Positions 15,629 through 24,348 of a stretch of DNA of 45,493 nt are shown piece by piece. The stretch is from positions 1-45,493 of the forward strand of contig JAFLCL010000040.1 in NCBI GenBank assembly GCA_017303575.1, in the 5' to 3' direction. This DNA comes from Deltaproteobacteria bacterium. Its GTDB lineage: Bacteria > Myxococcota_A > Polyangia > Polyangiales > Sandaracinaceae. The notes under the pieces were generated by a model that worked only from the letters and a program-made list of their open reading frames with translations, did no database searches and was not told the DNA's origin. Position 1 is the stretch's first letter, and every line of letters begins with the position of its first letter. The position numbers were made by a program, and so were the translations under genes.

Positions 15629-17448
15629 CCAAGACGATCACCAAGGGTGTCGCGCTCGCAGCGATCGGGCTGTCGTTGGGCCTCGGCTCGTGCGCCCAGG
15701 ATGGGCTCGGCACGCTCGGGCAGGTCGAGCTCGCGCCGCACGTCGACGACTGGCGCGACGAGATCATCTACCAGCTGCTCACCGACCGATTCGCGAACGG
15801 CGACGCCGCGACCGATCACCGCATCGCGCCCTCCGCGCTCGCGCGTTACCAGGGCGGCGACTGGCAGGGGATCATCGATCAGCTCGACTACCTCGAGGAC
15901 CTCGGCGTCACGTCGCTGTGGATCAGCCCCATCGTGCTCAACGTCGACTACGACGCGGGCTTCGATGCGTACCACGGCTACTGGGCCGTCGATCTCGAGC
16001 GCCTCAACCCGCACTTCGGCGATCTCGCGACGCTCAGGGCCTTCGTGCGCGCGGCGCACGATCGCGGGATGTCGGTGATCCTCGACATCGTCACGAACCA
16101 CCTCGGGCAGGTCTTCTACTACGACATCAACAACAACGGTCAGCCCGACGACACGCTGATCGGTGGTGGTGATCGCAGCCCGCTCACGCGCATCACCGAG
16201 TACGACCCGGACTACGACCCCCGGGGCATCCAGGCGTTCACGTCGCTCGGCGAGTCGGGCCCCGCGCCCGTCCGCTTCTTCGACATGCCGGACATCTTCC
16301 GCGTGCCGCCCAACCCGGTGCTCTTCCAGGACCCGAGCGTCTACCACCGCCGCGGTCGCGTCACCGACTACGACATCCGCGAGCAGGTGCTCTACGGCGA
16401 CTTCCCCGGTGGCCTCAAGGATCTGGCCACCGAGGATCAGCGCGTGCGCGACGAGATGGTGCGCGTCTACACGAACTGGATCCTCGCCACCGACATCGAC
16501 GGCTTCCGCATCGACACGCTCAAGCACGTCGAGGACGGCTTCTGGCTCGATTTCGCGCCGCGCATTCGTCAGAACCTCGCGGCCGCCGGCAAGACGAACT
16601 TCTTCATGTTCGGCGAGGCGTTCGACGGCTCGGACGAGCTCATCGGCTCCTACACGCAGCCGGGCATGCTCGACTCGGTCTTCTACTTCTCCCACAAGTT
16701 CTGGGTCTTCGGGGACGTCTTCACGCGCGAGGGGCCGACCACGCAGATCAGCCGCCTCTACGATCAGCGCGACACGAACTACAGCGATGTCCCGCAAGAA
16801 GGCGGCATCGGCGCGCGCCCGCGCGACGTGCTCGTGAACTTCATCGACAACCACGACGTCCCGCGCTTCCTCTACGACCGTCCCGACGCCGGAGGCCTCG
16901 ACGCGCTTCGCTCGGCGCTCGCCTACTTGCTCACGGAGGACGGCATCCCGTGCCTCTACTACGGCACCGAGCAGGACTTCGCGGGCGGCAATGATCCTGC
17001 GAACCGCGAGCCGCTCTGGTGGTCGAACTACGAGACCGGCGGCACGACGTTCCAATGGGTCGCGCGCCTCACGCGCATCCGTCGCGGCTACGCCGCGTTC
17101 ACGCACGGCAGCTTCGACGTCGTGTGGTCCACCGATCGCGTCGCCGACGAGAGCGACGCCGGCATCATCGCGTTCGAGCGTCGCATCGACTCGGGTGACT
17201 ACGCGCTCGTGGTGATCAACACGCAGGGCCGCCACACCAGCCGCACCTCGTTCGAGGGCGAGGTGATGCTCACGAGCCAGCCCGCGGGCACGGTGCTCGT
17301 GGACATCCTCGGCAGCGAGCGCTTCACCGTCGGCGCGGGCGGCACGCTCGAGGTGGAGGTCGGCACCATCGTCGTCGACGAGGATCCCTCGACGCCGCCA
17401 CGTGTTCGCATCCTCATCCCCGAGGCCCAGGTCGTCGGCGGTCTCTGA
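15625..17448 (+). CDS. GH13 alpha-amylase family lipoprotein
   Basis: The 607-aa protein has a lipoprotein signal with Cys23 (GLGSC) and a glycoside hydrolase family 13 barrel. Conserved region I is DIVTNH (154-159). Region II is GFRIDTLKHV with nucleophile D297. Region III is MFGEAF with acid/base E331. Region IV is FIDNHD with H410/D411. The early block DEIIYQLLTDRFANGD is typical of extracellular amylases and cyclomaltodextrinase-like enzymes. A beta-sandwich domain C follows from about residue 500. It would cleave alpha-1,4-glucans at the cell surface and deliver products to the porin encoded immediately upstream (ATGA overlap). Hydrolase versus transferase specificity cannot be fixed by reading alone. 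A structured repeat element begins exactly at its stop codon. Confidence 0.92.
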   Translation: MTKTITKGVALAAIGLSLGLGSCAQDGLGTLGQVELAPHVDDWRDEIIYQLLTDRFANGDAATDHRIAPSALARYQGGDWQGIIDQLDYLEDLGVTSLWISPIVLNVDYDAGFDAYHGYWAVDLERLNPHFGDLATLRAFVRAAHDRGMSVILDIVTNHLGQVFYYDINNNGQPDDTLIGGGDRSPLTRITEYDPDYDPRGIQAFTSLGESGPAPVRFFDMPDIFRVPPNPVLFQDPSVYHRRGRVTDYDIREQVLYGDFPGGLKDLATEDQRVRDEMVRVYTNWILATDIDGFRIDTLKHVEDGFWLDFAPRIRQNLAAAGKTNFFMFGEAFDGSDELIGSYTQPGMLDSVFYFSHKFWVFGDVFTREGPTTQISRLYDQRDTNYSDVPQEGGIGARPRDVLVNFIDNHDVPRFLYDRPDAGGLDALRSALAYLLTEDGIPCLYYGTEQDFAGGNDPANREPLWWSNYETGGTTFQWVARLTRIRRGYAAFTHGSFDVVWSTDRVADESDAGIIAFERRIDSGDYALVVINTQGRHTSRTSFEGEVMLTSQPAGTVLVDILGSERFTVGAGGTLEVEVGTIVVDEDPSTPPRVRILIPEAQVVGGL

Positions 17449-17607
17449 GTTTGCCTGGGTCGAGGGACCTCTGGCCCCTCGAGCTCCCCGTCGTTCGATC
17501 GTCGAAGACTCCTCCTCACTCCCGCTCCAGGGGTCTGCTGCGCAGACCCCGCCGCGTGGCGCCCCAACCAATCCCGCAACCGAGAGAGCGATTCTTTCTC
17601 GGTCCTG
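17446..17607 (+). repeat. Dispersed three-hairpin intergenic element, copy A
   Basis: The element begins at the GH13 stop (TGAGTTTG, then CTGGG). It contains three stems: TCGAGGG/CCCTCGA (17460-17466 with 17476-17482), GGGGTCTGC/GCAGACCCC around a TGC loop (17530-17538 with 17542-17550), and ACCGAGA/TCTCGGT (17579-17585 with 17597-17603). The same three stems in the same order occur inverted at 25381-25592. The middle stem differs between copies but stays paired. No ORF is conserved, because copies carry indels that change frame. A role in 3'-end formation or RNA stability is plausible. Much of the 419-base gap 17449-17867 is this element, the hairpin at 17633 and a partial copy at 17751; I see no gene there. 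Confidence 0.75.
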
Positions 17608-17632
17608 ATGAGAAAGTCGCCGCGAGGGGCGC

Positions 17633-17697
17633 GCGGGCGGGGGTCGCAGCGCAGCGTCGGTGCGGAGACAACACGCGGAGCGGAGGCCCCCGCCCGC
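17633..17697. repeat. Long GC-rich inverted repeat (11-bp stem)
   Basis: GCGGGCGGGGG (17633-17643) pairs perfectly with CCCCCGCCCGC (17687-17697) around a 43-base loop. The loop contains CGCAGCGCAGCG, which also occurs in the structured gap near 21250. It lies between copies A and B of the dispersed element. No coding function is apparent. Confidence 0.5.
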
Positions 17698-17750
17698 GTG
17701 ACCCGTCCACTGGGTTCATCTCGATGGCTCGCCGGCGGGCGGTGGGAAGC

Positions 17751-17790
17751 TGAGTTGGTCTGGGTCGAGGGACCTGTCGCCCTCGAGCTC
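17751..17790 (+). repeat. Dispersed element, partial copy B (first stem only)
   Basis: TGAGTTGGTCTGGG at 17751 matches the left boundary of the inverted copy C exactly. The TCGAGGG/CCCTCGA stem follows (17765-17771 with 17780-17786), with a loop one base shorter than in copies A and C. The other two hairpins are absent here. It lies about 78 bases before the DUF4139 start. Confidence 0.6.
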
Positions 17791-17867
17791 TCCGACACGC
17801 GAGGCTTTTACCGAGCCTTGACCGCGACCTCTGCACGCGCCGCGTAGACCCGCGTGTGGAGGTTTCC

Positions 17868-19703
17868 ATGTCCTCGAGAAGGCTCTCGATCCTGTTCGGA
17901 GCGTCGCTCACGCGACGCGTGTGGTTTGGTGCGGCCGTCGTGCTCGGCGCTGCGACGAGCAGCTCCGCGTCGGGGTGCGCAGGCGCGACCGACATCGTGC
18001 GCAGCGCGCACAGCGACGCTCCGCTGCGGCTCGAGCGTGTCGTGCTCTACGAGAACGGTCTCGCGCACCTCGAGCGTCGCGGGCACGCGCCGAACGGCGA
18101 GCTCGATCTCGTCGTGCCGGCAGCGCAGGTCGACGACGTGATCCGATCGCTGACAGTGGTCGGCGCGACCGAGCGCGCCGCCATCACGGGTGTTCGCCTG
18201 CTTCCCGCGGAGGCGGGCACCGACGTCACACTGCGCGTGGGCCTGCGCAACGAAGGCGACGGCGAGATCCGCGTCAGCTACGTGACCGAGGCCTCGGCGT
18301 GGAGGCCGAGCTACCGGCTCGTGGTGGGCGCCGATCGTCGCGTTCACGTGCAGGGGCTCGCAGTGATCGACAACCCGACGAGCGAGGCGTGGCAGGACGT
18401 GGCCCTCACCCTCTCGACGGAGGTGCCGTTCTCGTTCCGCTTCGATCTGCGCGACGCCCGCACCTCGTACCGCCCGCACTTCGACGCGAACGGACACCTC
18501 GTGCGCGACGAGACCGCCGAGCGCGACGCGCCCATCGCGGCGCTCGGACTGGGCAACGCGCGTCCCGCCTCCGAGGTGAACCTCGCCTATGGCCTCGCGC
18601 AGCGTGATCTCCCCGAGCGCTCGACGCGCGCGGGCATGCGTGTCGGTGACGCCACGCCGAGCGCGGGAGAAGGCTCCGGTTCGAGCACGGCGAGCCGAGG
18701 AGCGTCGGGCGCGATGCTCGCGTTCGAGGAGCACACGAACGAAGAGGGCGGCGTCTTCTCCTCGGTGCCTGGCTTCGATCTCGGACGCGGCGAGTCGGGG
18801 CTCGTTCCCTTCGTCGACACGACGACCGAGGGCGAGATCGCGCTCGTGTTCAAGCCCTCGCCTGGAGGCGCGCTGAGCGCCGTGCACCCCTACCGATCCG
18901 TGCTCTTTCGCAACCCGAGCGACGCAGCGCTCCTCACGGGGCCCGTCTCGATCTACGCCGACGATCGTTTCGTCGGCGACGGCGTGACGGGCGCGATCCC
19001 GGGGCACGCGCACGCGTTCGTGCCGTTCGCGATCGAGCGATCGATCACCGTCGATCGTGTGTCGAGCGCGACCGAGGCCGAGGTCCGCGGCACGAGCCTC
19101 GCGGGCGGGGTGCTCACGCTCTCGCTGGAGGCCGTGCGCCACGAGGGCTTCGTGATGCACGCGACGCACGCGATCGACGAGACCGCGTACGCCTTCGTCG
19201 AGAACGTTCCCGGCTTTGCGCCTCGGACGCTGCCCGAAGGCGCGATCGTCACGCCGCAGGGCGTGTTCGCTCCCGTGCACTTCGCGTCCGATGGACGAGG
19301 AGAGATCGCGCTCGATCTCGTGCAGCAGACGACGAGCACCGTGAGCATCGCGAGCGAGCCCGACGCGCGCTACGTGCCCGCGCTCCTCGCGCTGCTCGGC
19401 GATCGCCCCGAGGCACCACGCCTGCGCGTGATCGCCGATCGGCTCTTCGATCTGCGGAGCGAGCTCGGACGCGTCGAGGACGATCTCCGCGTCGAGCGTG
19501 TGGCGCTCGACGAGCGTCGCGAGGCGATGGAGGCCTTGCGTTCGGTGACGAGCGCGAGCGTGGTGCGCACACGCCTCTCGACCTCCATCGCGGACGGCGT
19601 GTCGCGGGTCGATCAGCTCACGACCGAGGCGAGCGCGCTCCACGCCGAGGACATCGCGCTCCGGCAGGAGTGGTACGGCCTCTTGCGCGCGCTACGCCGC
19701 TGA
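17868..19703 (+). CDS. DUF4139 domain lipoprotein
   Basis: The 611-aa protein resembles DUF4139-type proteins of unknown function, usually exported. ATG 17868 is chosen because GGAGG ends 5 bases upstream; an in-frame GTG at 17856 would bury that site. The signal ends in SASGC (Cys37), a lipobox-like site. The core includes VVLYENGLAHLER (about 54-66), the opening motif of the family, then VSYVTEASAWRPSYRLVVG. A Gly/Ser-rich insert lies near 270-290. A helical, probably coiled-coil stretch lies near 525-570 (LRSELGRVEDDLRVERVALDERR, split by charges). It probably sits in the periplasm or outer membrane. Its role is not known. The neighbours are also cell-surface proteins, but no operon is evident. 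Confidence 0.75.
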   Translation: MSSRRLSILFGASLTRRVWFGAAVVLGAATSSSASGCAGATDIVRSAHSDAPLRLERVVLYENGLAHLERRGHAPNGELDLVVPAAQVDDVIRSLTVVGATERAAITGVRLLPAEAGTDVTLRVGLRNEGDGEIRVSYVTEASAWRPSYRLVVGADRRVHVQGLAVIDNPTSEAWQDVALTLSTEVPFSFRFDLRDARTSYRPHFDANGHLVRDETAERDAPIAALGLGNARPASEVNLAYGLAQRDLPERSTRAGMRVGDATPSAGEGSGSSTASRGASGAMLAFEEHTNEEGGVFSSVPGFDLGRGESGLVPFVDTTTEGEIALVFKPSPGGALSAVHPYRSVLFRNPSDAALLTGPVSIYADDRFVGDGVTGAIPGHAHAFVPFAIERSITVDRVSSATEAEVRGTSLAGGVLTLSLEAVRHEGFVMHATHAIDETAYAFVENVPGFAPRTLPEGAIVTPQGVFAPVHFASDGRGEIALDLVQQTTSTVSIASEPDARYVPALLALLGDRPEAPRLRVIADRLFDLRSELGRVEDDLRVERVALDERREAMEALRSVTSASVVRTRLSTSIADGVSRVDQLTTEASALHAEDIALRQEWYGLLRALRR

Positions 19704-19745
19704 CCCGAGCGCATCGCGGATCGGGTCCTCGCGTACTCTCGGGCT

Positions 19746-21119
19746 GTGCATCTCGCGCCGTCTCTCGTGCTCGCTGGCTCGCTGACCCTCCTCGCGGGTT
19801 GCGGCGCTCCCGATGCCCCATCAGACGCAGGCACGGACGCCACGAACGACGACGACGCATCCGCGCTCGACGTCGGCGTCGATGCTGTCGCCCTCGATGC
19901 CCCGAGCGCGGACGCGCCCCTGATCGACGCGTACGAGCCCGACATCGGGCCGATGCCGGTCCGCATCACCGTGGAGCGGGTGACGAACCAGCATCGCGTG
20001 GTGCCTGGAGCGATGTTCGGCGGCTGGGGCCCACACCTCGGTCACCTCGTGCGCGCAGCCGGAGATCTCTACTGGGTCGACGACCTCTGCGATCCGAGCG
20101 TCGCGGGCGACTGCGACGTGAACGTGAACCGACGCGTGGGTGTGTTCCGTCGCGACCCCACCGGCTGGGTCCAGATCGCGACGATCCCGCTCGCGAACGT
20201 GCAGCAGAACACCGCCACGATCGCGACGGAGACCGCGCTCCACACCTACGGCGTGGACGTCGTGGCGGGCCGCGTCACCGAGTGCATCACCAATCTCGCG
20301 ACGACGACCGCGAGCTGCACGCCCATCGCGATCCCCACCGGCGCGAGCGCGAACTACGTCGGCGCGGCCGTGTCGCCCGCAGGCGATCGCCTCGCGTGGT
20401 GGACCAACGTCGTCGACGGCGGAGGCGGCACGTTCTCCTACGTCGTCGACTACGGCGGCGGCTGGAACGGACCACGCGCCGGATCGATCGGCGGCTACAA
20501 CGACTTCGCCTACGCGCACGCGGGCTTCGTCGAAGGAACCTCCGCCGTGACGTTCTTCGGGCAGGTCGTCTCGGGCCTCGCGCCCGACTGGCGCTTCGCG
20601 ACGTTGCTGGGTGAAGCCGACCTCACGAGCACCGAGCCCGCGAATTTCACGAACGCGCTCGTGCCGCCGATCGACGACACGATCGCGTCCACCAACGATC
20701 TCTTCATCGATCGGATCACGCGCGACGCGCACCTGCTCGCACGCGCCCAGAGCGGCGAGGTCGTCTACTACCACCGCCCCGCCACGGGCCCGTCGGCGGG
20801 CACGTGGAGCGCGCCCACGATCCTCCCACCGACGAGCTTTCGTGCGCGCTTCCTCGAGAGCGAGGCGTGGATCGCGATCGTGAGCGGGCCCGCGACAGGA
20901 GGCATGTACGTGCGCCGCTTCCTCCGGAGCGACGTGATCGCAGGCGAGCCCCTCGACTTCACCCGCGCGCTCCCCGAAGCGCTCCCGATCGCGTTCGGCA
21001 CCTTCGTCGGCATCTACCCCGAGGCCGACGTGACGCAGGACGCACGCGTCGGTGGTCTGCACTTCTGCGCGGTGGGCGACCTCGGCGAGAACGTCGTCAC
21101 CTTCTTCCAGCTCGAGTGA
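19746..21119 (+). CDS. Lipoprotein of unknown function with an Asp/Ala-rich linker
   Basis: From GTG 19746 the 457-aa product has a clear lipoprotein signal ending LLAGC (Cys19). A linker of about 50 residues rich in Asp and Ala follows (SDAGTDATNDDD, then ALDAPSADAPLIDAYEPD), a hallmark of Sandaracinus-type surface proteins. The remaining ~390 residues are beta-rich with repeated aromatic/Gly turns (DRLAWWTNVVDGGGG, YVVDYGGGWNGPRAG). This could be a propeller, but I see no clear repeat or catalytic motif. It lies 42 bases after the DUF4139 gene in the same direction and may be co-transcribed. Its last codons form the first unit of a tandem repeat that continues past the stop. Confidence 0.75.
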   Translation: MHLAPSLVLAGSLTLLAGCGAPDAPSDAGTDATNDDDASALDVGVDAVALDAPSADAPLIDAYEPDIGPMPVRITVERVTNQHRVVPGAMFGGWGPHLGHLVRAAGDLYWVDDLCDPSVAGDCDVNVNRRVGVFRRDPTGWVQIATIPLANVQQNTATIATETALHTYGVDVVAGRVTECITNLATTTASCTPIAIPTGASANYVGAAVSPAGDRLAWWTNVVDGGGGTFSYVVDYGGGWNGPRAGSIGGYNDFAYAHAGFVEGTSAVTFFGQVVSGLAPDWRFATLLGEADLTSTEPANFTNALVPPIDDTIASTNDLFIDRITRDAHLLARAQSGEVVYYHRPATGPSAGTWSAPTILPPTSFRARFLESEAWIAIVSGPATGGMYVRRFLRSDVIAGEPLDFTRALPEALPIAFGTFVGIYPEADVTQDARVGGLHFCAVGDLGENVVTFFQLE

Positions 21120-21186
21120 GGAACGCCTCGACTCCAGCTCGGTGAGGGACGCCTCGACTCCAGCTCGAGTGAAGGACGCCTCGACG
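21107..21186 (+). repeat. Three tandem 26-27-bp repeats across a stop codon
   Basis: Units at 21107-21133, 21134-21159 and 21160-21186 share CCAGCTCG(A)GTGA, then GACGCCTCGACT, with one-base indels. The first unit contains the last codons and stop of the upstream lipoprotein, so the array arose by duplication of the gene end. There are no spacers, so this is not a CRISPR. Confidence 0.8.
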
Positions 21187-21283
21187 TATGCTCGAAGCGT
21201 CGACGTGGGGCTGGGGCCCCGCGTCGGAACGCGAAGCGGGGGTGAGACGCAGCGCAGCGGAGTCGAACCCCGCGGGAGTGGGG

Positions 21284-21325
21284 CCCGACTCGCACAGCGA
21301 GTTGGGCGAGGGGTGCGCCCCTCGC
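21284..21325. terminator. Two adjacent strong hairpins between convergent genes
   Basis: CCCGACTCGC/GCGAGTTGGG (21284-21293 with 21297-21306, one G-T pair) has a 3-base loop. It touches a second stem, GCGAGGGG/CCCCTCGC (21306-21313 with 21318-21325), with a 4-base loop. They lie between the convergent stops at 21119 and 21359, so they could end transcripts from both sides. No T-run is seen. Confidence 0.5.
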
Positions 21326-21358
21326 GATGTGAGGAGCGCAGCGACGAGCAGCGCTCAT

Positions 21359-24241
21359 TTAGAAAGGCACACCGAGGTGCCCGTAGACCTGATCGAGGCC
21401 GCCCTCCATGAAGCCGCGCGCGTAGCCGACGCGGATCGTGAACGCGAGCAGGTAGAAGAGCGTGAAGTCGAGGAGGATCTCCGCGCCTGCGCCCACGCGC
21501 AGCGTGCTCACGTCGAAGTTGCCGAAGAAGGCGTCGCCCACGTCGCAGAACACCGTCGCGTACAGGCGATTGACGTACACGGGCAGCGTCGCGTGCCCGA
21601 GGTTGAATCGGTAGATCGGGAACCGGTACTCGGCCTGCGCGAGGTGGAACTGGGTTCCGATGCGCGCGTTGGACGCATAGCCGCGCAGCGCCGCGCCACC
21701 GAGCACCACGGGCGCGAGGATCGAGTCGAACGGATTCGCGCTCGGAAACCCGCCGACCGCGTAGAGCCCTCGACGCTCGAGATCACCGCCGCTGATCCCG
21801 CCCGCGTAGCGGAACGCGAGCACGTGGAGCTCCCACAGCGGCACGAACTGTCGGATCGACCAGTCGAGCGTGAGCGCCTGGTACTGGCTGCCGATCACGG
21901 GATCGGAGACCGACGCAGAGAGCGAGATCGAACGGCCGTTCGAGGGCCTGATGTCGTACGTGTACTGCTCGACGTCGGAGTAGCTCCAGCCGAAGCGCAG
22001 CGTGGAGAAGAAGCCCATCTCGGGGCGCACCGGCGGCGGTGTGTTGGGGTCGAGCTCGTCGGCGCGCGCGAACGGCTCGGTCGCGCGTGTGTAGGTCGCT
22101 CCGTACGAGAGACCGATCGACATCGAGCGGAACGACTCGGGGAAGCGGTAGCTGACGCCCGCGCTGGCGCCGACGGCCTCTTGCGTCCAGCTGCGATCCT
22201 GCCCCGCGACCTCGAGCCCGCCCGCGCGCGACTCGTTGCGGAACACGTGCGCCGACACGCCGAGCGGCGAGCGGTTGTAGGAGTAGCCGGCGTCGAGCTG
22301 CCACGTGCCGCGCGTGACGCCGATGCCGAGGCGCGTGCTCCAGCGATGGAACGAGAGCACGTCCTCGCCCCCGAACGAGATCCCGATCTGCGATCCCCAC
22401 GAGTCCGATGCGAGGTCGAGCAGGTACGAGCGCGGGTAGAGCGTCGGCAGCGGATCGTAGTCGCGGCTCTCGGCGTGAAAGAGCGCGTCGGTGACCGCAG
22501 GAGGCGGACGCGTGTCGTGGTAGGGCTGCGCGGGCCGCGGCGTGGTGTGTGCGAGATCGAGCTCGAACAGATCCCAGCCGAAGCTCGTGTACCCGACGTA
22601 GACCAGCCGCGTGCCGTCGTCGGAGATCGCGGGCTGGTAGGCGCCCGCGATCACGTTCGTGATCTGCGAGAGCGCACCGGTCGGCAGGTGATGCGCGTAG
22701 AGGTTCGCGATCCCCGTGCGATCCGAGGAGAAGTAGAGCGTGGCCCCGTCGTTGGACCACGCGGGCCCGGTGTCCATCGCGCGATCGTGTGTGATCTCGG
22801 TGACGCGATCGGAGGCGACGTCCACGAGGATCACGTCGCGGTAGCCGCCGGGCATCCAGCGCGAGCAGGCGATCGTGCGGCCGTCGGGCGAGAAGCGCGG
22901 CGTGTAGAGCTGCGCGTAGATCGGCCCGCGCGCGAGCTCGCGCATCGTGCCGGGGACGTCCTCGCGCTGCGCGATCCAGAGGTGCGAGGCGCCCGCCCGA
23001 GAGGTGACGAAGGTGACCCAGCGACCGTCTCGCGAGACGTCGGGCTCGCGGGCGCGTAGGCCCGTGGTCAGGCGTCGCTCCTCGCCGGTCACGAGGTCAC
23101 GCTGGAACAGATCGGAGAACGAGTAGATGTCGCGGTACGCGTCGACGCGCGCGTAGAGCAGCGTGCGTCCATCGGCCAGCACCGACGCCTCGCCGCCGCC
23201 GTTCATGCGCACGATCTCGGCCTCGATGTCGCCGCGTGGATCGACGACCACGAGGCGCGGCCGCGAGCGACCGTCGGCGCGCTGGTAGACGAGGCGGCCA
23301 TCGCGCAGGTAGCGCGGTGAGCGCGCCAGCTCGCCGTGCCTCGTCAGGCGCGTGCCCTCGACACGTCCCTCCGCCTCCACGCGCGCGAGCGTGGCGCGGG
23401 CCGCTGCGATCTCCTCGCGACGGAAGTCGTCCCAGAGCTCCTCGACGCCTCGCCCCGTCGCCCGACGAAACACGCGGCTGATCCCGTACGGCAAGACGGA
23501 GTCCGCGTAGTCGTGCATCACCTCGGCGATCGCCTCGCGGCCGTGCACCCGCGCCACGCGCTGCACGAAGCGGCTGCCGTACAAGTACGCGGCGTTGCCG
23601 TGCGGCCACCGATCGGCCTCGTTCACCACCTGCGCGAGATCGAGCAGACGATCCTCGAGCGCATCCATGCGGAGGTACATGTCCCACTGCGTCGAGCGCA
23701 ATCGCCCTGCGGAGGTGAGCTCCGTCTCCTGCCACACCGCCACGCCCTCGAGCAGAAAGCGCGGGCTCACGTGGTTGGGCATGTACGTGCGGCCGAGGAT
23801 CGCGTTGATGACGGCGGCGATGCCGGTGGCCTGGTCGAGGTGGAGGATGTGCGCGTGCTCGTGGGTCACGAGCATCGTCATCCAGTCGTCGTAGTCGGCG
23901 AGCGGCGAGAGATCGTCGGGCGCCTCGGCGTAGAGGCGAATGGTGTCGAAGGGCAGGGCGGTCGCGGATCCGTTGGCCGAGTCCGACTCGTCCGAGAGCA
24001 CCATCTCGACGCGCGTGGTGGGCGACGAGCCCATCACCTCGACCAGCGGCGCATGGGCGCGCTCGGCCACCGCCGCCGTCCGCCGCGCGAGGTAGCCCAG
24101 GGGCTGGTGGTAGTGGATGCGGAAGTGGGGCGTCTCGATCGTCCGCCACTCGAGCGACGGATCCGGGGCCTGGGCAGCCGCGCGGGATGCTGTCCATGCG
24201 ATCAGGCAAGCGAGCACCCAGACGCGCATCGCGGCCATCAT
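21359..24241 (-). CDS. Exported metallopeptidase-like / TolB-propeller / outer-membrane barrel fusion protein
   Basis: The ~960-aa protein has three parts. A signal peptide (cleavage near AAAQ, residue 24) leads to a gluzincin-like domain with HEHAH (127-131) and a downstream Glu in RFLLEGVAVWQETE (161-174), the arrangement of zinc peptidases with an HExxH plus Glu. Residues about 300-600 carry PD40/TolB-type repeats (SRDGRWVTFVTS, SPDGRTIACSRW, SNDGATLYFSSDRTG, SDDGTRLVYVGY). The last ~350 residues are amphipathic strands like the BamA/Omp85 surface-antigen barrel (GGAALRGYASNARIG, then RFPIYRF) ending in GHLGVPF. I chose the paired ATGs at 24241/24238; one further upstream would lengthen the n-region. 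It would sit in the outer membrane with the peptidase-like part in the periplasm or outside. Whether it is catalytically active is unknown. Confidence 0.8.
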   Translation of the reverse strand: MMAAMRVWVLACLIAWTASRAAAQAPDPSLEWRTIETPHFRIHYHQPLGYLARRTAAVAERAHAPLVEVMGSSPTTRVEMVLSDESDSANGSATALPFDTIRLYAEAPDDLSPLADYDDWMTMLVTHEHAHILHLDQATGIAAVINAILGRTYMPNHVSPRFLLEGVAVWQETELTSAGRLRSTQWDMYLRMDALEDRLLDLAQVVNEADRWPHGNAAYLYGSRFVQRVARVHGREAIAEVMHDYADSVLPYGISRVFRRATGRGVEELWDDFRREEIAAARATLARVEAEGRVEGTRLTRHGELARSPRYLRDGRLVYQRADGRSRPRLVVVDPRGDIEAEIVRMNGGGEASVLADGRTLLYARVDAYRDIYSFSDLFQRDLVTGEERRLTTGLRAREPDVSRDGRWVTFVTSRAGASHLWIAQREDVPGTMRELARGPIYAQLYTPRFSPDGRTIACSRWMPGGYRDVILVDVASDRVTEITHDRAMDTGPAWSNDGATLYFSSDRTGIANLYAHHLPTGALSQITNVIAGAYQPAISDDGTRLVYVGYTSFGWDLFELDLAHTTPRPAQPYHDTRPPPAVTDALFHAESRDYDPLPTLYPRSYLLDLASDSWGSQIGISFGGEDVLSFHRWSTRLGIGVTRGTWQLDAGYSYNRSPLGVSAHVFRNESRAGGLEVAGQDRSWTQEAVGASAGVSYRFPESFRSMSIGLSYGATYTRATEPFARADELDPNTPPPVRPEMGFFSTLRFGWSYSDVEQYTYDIRPSNGRSISLSASVSDPVIGSQYQALTLDWSIRQFVPLWELHVLAFRYAGGISGGDLERRGLYAVGGFPSANPFDSILAPVVLGGAALRGYASNARIGTQFHLAQAEYRFPIYRFNLGHATLPVYVNRLYATVFCDVGDAFFGNFDVSTLRVGAGAEILLDFTLFYLLAFTIRVGYARGFMEGGLDQVYGHLGVPF

Positions 24242-24308
24242 GCCCAAGACGTCACCGGGATCGAAGGGAAACACCAGGAACGAATACGCTGCCGGGTCTG
24301 CACAAGCC

Positions 24309-24338
24309 TTGACCGCGGGGCCCCGAGTTCTCTAGGAT
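24309..24338 (+). promoter_or_regulatory. Candidate promoter for the FHA gene
   Basis: TTGACC (24309-24314) and TAGGAT (24333-24338) are 18 bases apart, 11 bases before ATG 24349. The transcript would be nearly leaderless. The 12 bases GCCTTGACCGCG around the -35 box recur before the DUF4139 gene (17815-17826). Confidence 0.4.
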
Positions 24339-24348
24339 TTTCGCACCG

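Noticed and set aside
17402..17608. Short frames over copies A, B and C with a shared peptide WVEGP(L/V)A
   Set aside because: The shared peptide comes from the DNA repeat. Copy B has an indel that changes frame, and in copies A and C the frame crosses a gene's stop. Treated as non-coding.
21107..21186. CRISPR-like tandem repeats
   Set aside because: Three contiguous units with no spacers and no cas genes; they derive from the preceding gene's end.
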